Assembly (NCBI GenBank): GCA_934343915.1
Contig: CAKRIL010000006.1
Coordinates: 25,180 to 89,179 of the forward strand
DNA length: 64,000 nt
Source of the DNA: an uncultured Lachnospiraceae bacterium
Lineage (GTDB): Bacteria; Bacillota; Clostridia; Lachnospirales; Lachnospiraceae
Direction of reading: 5' to 3'
The notes under the pieces are model-generated. The model saw nothing but the letters and a program-made list of their open reading frames with translations, searched no databases and was not told the origin of the DNA. The position numbers and the translations under genes were made by a program. Positions 60,814-64,000 of the stretch are shown piece by piece (position 1 is the stretch's first letter; each line of letters starts with the position of its first letter).

Positions 60814-61098
60814 ATGAGCTTATTTGATATGTTCAAGAAGAAATCCTCCGGTGATGTGGCTAAGGACAGACTCAAGCTTTTACTTGTCTCTGACCGAGCT
60901 AATTGTTCTCCTGACATTATGGAGGCAATTAAGAATGACATCATTGCCGTGATTTCAAAATATATGGAAATTGATGCAAGCGGGTTGGATATTCAGATTA
61001 CCCAGACGGAATCAGATGGGGGCAACGGAACCGTTCCGGCGCTGTTTGCCAATATTCCTATTAAGGATATGAAGAATGGACAGAAACCAAACCACTAG
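60814..61098 (+). CDS. minE: Cell division topological specificity factor MinE
   Basis: 94 residues. MSLFDMFKKKSSGDVAKDRL starts with the membrane-targeting helix, followed by KLLLVSDRANCSPDIMEAIK and IIAVISKYMEIDASGLDIQI, the classic MinE pattern that stimulates MinD. The end overlaps the rodA start by 23 bases. Confidence 0.95.
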   Translation: MSLFDMFKKKSSGDVAKDRLKLLLVSDRANCSPDIMEAIKNDIIAVISKYMEIDASGLDIQITQTESDGGNGTVPALFANIPIKDMKNGQKPNH

Positions 61099-62248
61099 GC
61101 ATAATGAATTTATACCATTAGCTAAGTTAAAGACATACAAGTTACGAAATTACAATTTCAGGCTTTTACTCCTGCTGATTATCATATGCGGGCTCGGCAT
61201 TGCCATTATCGGCAGTGCCAATGCCGGGCAGGAAAGTTCAAGAGCGGTTATCAAGCAGACAATCGGAATGGTTATAGGCTTTTCCGGTATGATTATAATA
61301 TCATTGATAGATTACGGATGGATTCTCAAGTTCTACTGGGTAATATATACATTTGACATCGGACTTCTATTGGCGGTTCTTGTTATAGGTGATTATCATC
61401 ATGGAGCCAAGAGATGGATAGATATAGGCTCGTCGCTCACTATACAGCCATCCGAGTTCGCCAAGATTTTTGCAATTCTATTCTTTGCCAAGTTCCTTTC
61501 AGCCAACAAGGAAAGACTCTCAAAATGGTGGTTTATTCTTGTGACGGCGATTTTGGCGGGCATACCTCTCATACTTATTGAAAAGGAGCCTGACCTGTCG
61601 ACGACAATACTTATAACGGGACTTACCATTATAATGATATTTGCCGCAGGGTTAAGCTACAAGAAGATTGGAATAATGCTGGCAGTATTTATCCCGGTTG
61701 CAGCGGCTGCCATAATATATATCCAGCAGCCGGAGCAGAAGCTGCTTGACAACTATCAGCTCAATCGTATCAATGCATTTTTATATCCTGATGAATATGA
61801 TGATCTGCGTTATCAGCAGGATAATTCCGTATTGGCAATCGGTTCGGGAAGGCTGTACGGAAAAGGTCTTTACAACGACAGTACGGAATCCATGAAGAAT
61901 GCCAACTATCTTTCAAATGAGATGGTCAATGACTTTATCTTTGCCATCATTGGCGAGGAGATGGGATTCGTCGGCGGCTGTATTGTATTGGGTGTTTTTT
62001 TTCTTATTATTGTGGAATGTTTTCTGGCTGCCATATTTGCCCCGGATATGACGGGGCGCATGATATGCACGGGTATGGCGGTATTGTTGACATTACAGGT
62101 ATTTATTAATGTTGGTGTAGCGACGGAGTTGTTGCCTAATACGGGAATTCCGCTACCATTTATAAGCTCAGGCTTGAGCTCACTTATATCTCTGTTCGGC
62201 GGAATGGGCTTCGTTCTTAACGTGAGCCTTCAGAAGGTCAGACAGTAA
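61076..62248 (+). CDS. rodA: RodA/FtsW-family peptidoglycan glycosyltransferase
   Basis: 390 residues, about ten membrane segments (SEDS family). YHHGAKRWIDIGSSLTIQPS EFAKI (split at the signature) and the C-terminal GVATELLPNTGIPLPFISSG are hallmarks; the loop with QQDNSVLAIGSGRLYGKGLY holds the catalytic Asp region. Given MreBCD and PBP2 nearby, this is RodA rather than FtsW or SpoVE, although sequence alone does not fully separate them. Starts within minE, with AAGGA at 61063. Confidence 0.88.
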   Translation: MDRNQTTRHNEFIPLAKLKTYKLRNYNFRLLLLLIIICGLGIAIIGSANAGQESSRAVIKQTIGMVIGFSGMIIISLIDYGWILKFYWVIYTFDIGLLLAVLVIGDYHHGAKRWIDIGSSLTIQPSEFAKIFAILFFAKFLSANKERLSKWWFILVTAILAGIPLILIEKEPDLSTTILITGLTIIMIFAAGLSYKKIGIMLAVFIPVAAAAIIYIQQPEQKLLDNYQLNRINAFLYPDEYDDLRYQQDNSVLAIGSGRLYGKGLYNDSTESMKNANYLSNEMVNDFIFAIIGEEMGFVGGCIVLGVFFLIIVECFLAAIFAPDMTGRMICTGMAVLLTLQVFINVGVATELLPNTGIPLPFISSGLSSLISLFGGMGFVLNVSLQKVRQ

Positions 62249-62263
62249 ATAACGGAGGTAACT

Positions 62264-62662
62264 ATGAATATAGGTTTGGTAGCACATGATTCAAAGAAAA
62301 AACTTATGCAGAATTTCTGCATTGCTTACAGAGGTATATTGAACCGCAATGAGTTGTATGCCACTGAGACAACCGGAAGACTGGTCGAGGAGGTTACTAA
62401 TCTTAACGTACACAAATTTCTTTCCGGCAGACTTGGCGGCGGACAGCAGCTGTGTTCTATGATAGAGATGAATCAGATAGATATGATTATCTTTTTGAGA
62501 GACCCTGACAACAGTTCACATGAGGATGAGCGAGAGGCCTCTAATATGTTCAGAGTCTGCGATATGCACAATATACCGTTTGCGACTAATCTTGCTACGG
62601 CAGAGCTTATGATAAAGGCTCTCGAGCGCGGCGACCTCGATTGGCGCGAAATGTACAAATAA
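62264..62662 (+). CDS. mgsA: Methylglyoxal synthase
   Basis: 132 residues. Converts dihydroxyacetone phosphate to methylglyoxal, a bypass of lower glycolysis when phosphate is limiting. MNIGLVAHDSKKKLM, ATETTGRLVEE, FLSGRLGGGQQLCSMI, and IFLRDPDN with its catalytic Asp are diagnostic. GGAGG precedes the ATG. It follows rodA by 15 bases. Confidence 0.97.
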   Translation: MNIGLVAHDSKKKLMQNFCIAYRGILNRNELYATETTGRLVEEVTNLNVHKFLSGRLGGGQQLCSMIEMNQIDMIIFLRDPDNSSHEDEREASNMFRVCDMHNIPFATNLATAELMIKALERGDLDWREMYK

Positions 62663-62688
62663 AGAGTCAGGCAAAAGGGAAATATATA

Positions 62689-63678
62689 ATGAAAAAGAAA
62701 ATGACAGGATTGCTTCGCTTTCTGGCAGCTGCTTTAATTGCAGTCACGGTAACAGGCTGCAGTAAAGAGACAGGTACTGCGATGAAGGGACTGTCCATAG
62801 AGAACGATATATCATATAATTATGTTTTAAGCTCATCACTGTCCATGGCTTCCGGCTTTGCTTCAGAGCTTGGAGTATGTACCGTGGATTCACCCAACAC
62901 CGAGGAAGGGGTTCTGTCGGCATCTGCGGCTCTGCTTGTGGATATCACGTCGGGAGAGGTTTTATATCAGAAGAATCCTCATATGAAGCTGTACCCGGCA
63001 AGTACAACCAAGATACTGACAGGTATTGTTGCACTTGAGAATGCAGACCTTGACGAGGTTGCGAAAATAGATGAATCGATAAAGATTGACGAGGACAATG
63101 TATGGATATGTGACTTCAGAGTCGGTGATGTGATTACGCTTGAACAGGCACTTTACGGCGCAATAGTCAATTCCGGCAATGACGCGGCAATTATAGTTGC
63201 CACAACGGTTGCAGGCTCGATACAGTCCTTTGCCGATATGATGAATGAAAGAGCACTTGAGATAGGTGCGACTAACTCGCATTTTGTAAATCCGCACGGA
63301 CTTACGAATGAACAGCATTATACGACTGCATATGATCTGTACCTTATTTTTAATGAGGCAATTAAGAATGAAGAATTTGTTAAGATAGCCTCAACAGTGA
63401 AATATACGACTTCATTTACACGCAAGTCGTACACAATCGTTCCTACATGGACTAACGGAAACCAGTTTATCAACGGTTCTGTTACACCACCGAATGGGAT
63501 GAAGGTCATATGTGGAAAGACAGGATACACGGAGGCGGCAGGGTACTGTCTTGTTATACTGAGCGAGTCACCGTCCAACGGACATCAGTATATATCAGTA
63601 ATATTGAATGCGCCTTCAAGAGACAAGCTATACAATCAGATGAGTTATCTGTTGGAAAAAGCCTCTAACCGATATTAA
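62689..63678 (+). CDS. D-alanyl-D-alanine carboxypeptidase lipoprotein
   Basis: 329 residues, S11 peptidase (DacA/DacF type). Lipobox VTVTGC at about residues 20-25 after a hydrophobic signal means lipid anchoring. The active-site motifs are SxxK in YPASTTKILTG, SxN as VNSGNDAAI, and KTG in CGKTGYTEAAGY. Trims the last D-Ala of wall stem peptides. ATG 62689 is chosen because the signal sequence starts there and AAAAGGGA precedes it. The usual C-terminal PBP5 domain is missing, so it is the short form. Confidence 0.92.
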   Translation: MKKKMTGLLRFLAAALIAVTVTGCSKETGTAMKGLSIENDISYNYVLSSSLSMASGFASELGVCTVDSPNTEEGVLSASAALLVDITSGEVLYQKNPHMKLYPASTTKILTGIVALENADLDEVAKIDESIKIDEDNVWICDFRVGDVITLEQALYGAIVNSGNDAAIIVATTVAGSIQSFADMMNERALEIGATNSHFVNPHGLTNEQHYTTAYDLYLIFNEAIKNEEFVKIASTVKYTTSFTRKSYTIVPTWTNGNQFINGSVTPPNGMKVICGKTGYTEAAGYCLVILSESPSNGHQYISVILNAPSRDKLYNQMSYLLEKASNRY

Positions 63679-63686
63679 ATTAATTT

Positions 63687-63713
63687 CAAGCCGCAGGATT
63701 TTCCCGCGGCTTG
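63687..63713. terminator. Bidirectional terminator-like hairpin
   Basis: CAAGCCGC (63687-63694) and GCGGCTTG (63706-63713), 8-bp stem with 11-base loop, between the convergent carboxypeptidase and DUF378 genes. On the minus strand the stem is followed by AAATTAATTTAATATC, on the plus strand by no T run, so strength is uncertain. Confidence 0.6.
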
Positions 63714-63732
63714 ATGTGATTAGTATTTAGGA

Positions 63733-63945
63733 CTAGGCTTCGTTGAAGCTGGTAATTCTGCCGTACACACTGATAAGGTAGAGACCGCAGATACCGACTA
63801 TTGCGTAGATTATTCTTGATAATATGGTTAAATTACCAAAAAGGAATGCTACGAGGTCGAACTTGAAGAAACCTATAAGCCCCCAGTTGATTGCGCCTAT
63901 AATAGCGATAGTCAGTGCAAAATAATCAAAACCTCTGTTATTCAT
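63733..63945 (-). CDS. DUF378 small membrane protein
   Basis: 70 residues. Two membrane helices: DYFALTIAIIGAINWGLIGF (about 6-27) and NLTILSRIIYAIVGICGLYL (about 38-58). The GAINWGLIGFF and YAIVGICGLYLI motifs define DUF378 (COG2155), a family of unknown function. GGAGG precedes the ATG on the minus strand. It faces the carboxypeptidase gene. Confidence 0.93.
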   Translation of the reverse strand: MNNRGFDYFALTIAIIGAINWGLIGFFKFDLVAFLFGNLTILSRIIYAIVGICGLYLISVYGRITSFNEA

Positions 63946-64000
63946 GACAATCCTCCATTCCGCACTTATATATTTTGTTACAGAATTATGGTTTGAAAAA

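Overview
The window looks like chromosomal DNA of an anaerobic, spore-forming Firmicute, most likely a Lachnospiraceae member. Evidence: the yqfD-phoH-ybeY-cdd order, a BofC-like protein, the order mreBCD - long PBP2 - minCDE - rodA - mgsA - D,D-carboxypeptidase, AGGAGG-type ribosome sites, and an abundance of GHKL/LytTR two-component genes typical of that family. Species cannot be named from the sequence alone. No tRNA, rRNA, CRISPR array, insertion sequence, integrase or phage head gene was seen. No stretch longer than about 220 bases lacks a gene.

Region 1 (1-5435) is housekeeping: the end of yqfD, then phoH, ybeY, cdd, a secreted BofC-like protein, a BaiN/HI0933-type flavoprotein and a small membrane protein. 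Region 2 (5596-7693, minus strand) is a LytTR response regulator and GHKL sensor kinase of AgrA/AgrC type, divergent from what follows. The intergenic region 7694-7909 holds a good promoter for the regulator and a promoter with a weak -35 for the genes on the right, with direct repeats between and across them.

Region 3 (7910-38515) is the highlight: about 30 kb, one strand, tightly packed, encoding a contractile injection system (CIS). Recognisable parts are a tandem AAA+ ATPase (Afp15-like), a Pvc16/DUF4255 cap protein, a DUF4280 PAAR-like tip, sheath, tube, a tail-chaperone-like zinc-knuckle protein, a 59-residue DUF6760-like protein, a second tube protein, two tandem hub proteins (CIS_tube family), gpD-like and gpV-like spike proteins, gp25, two baseplate-J-like proteins and a gpI-like protein. 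Between the cap and the tip lie four proteins not normal for a free phage-tail-like particle: a membrane-anchored degenerate protein kinase, a membrane-anchored MORN-repeat protein, a secreted TolC-like coiled-coil protein, and a large membrane-anchored coiled-coil protein. I infer that they could dock the machine at the Gram-positive envelope. The cluster opens with a highly charged protein and a YbjN/secretion-chaperone-like protein, a possible cargo/chaperone pair. A 1115-residue protein with 13-residue and 5-residue repeats lies between tube and hub. No LysM domain and no obvious tape measure were found. Hairpins bracket the tip-sheath-tube segment.

Region 4 (38516-42301) has an unknown Lys-rich protein, a block of four 33-bp units ahead of a DUF4143 AAA ATPase, and a FAD-dependent oxidoreductase. 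Region 5 (42384-63678) is housekeeping again: dCMP deaminase-like, 5-formyl-THF cyclo-ligase, proA, miaB, mutS, mutL, miaA, a methionine-gamma-lyase-like PLP enzyme, radC, then the shape and division cluster mreBCD, PBP2, minCDE, rodA, mgsA and a D,D-carboxypeptidase lipoprotein. A convergent DUF378 membrane protein closes the window.
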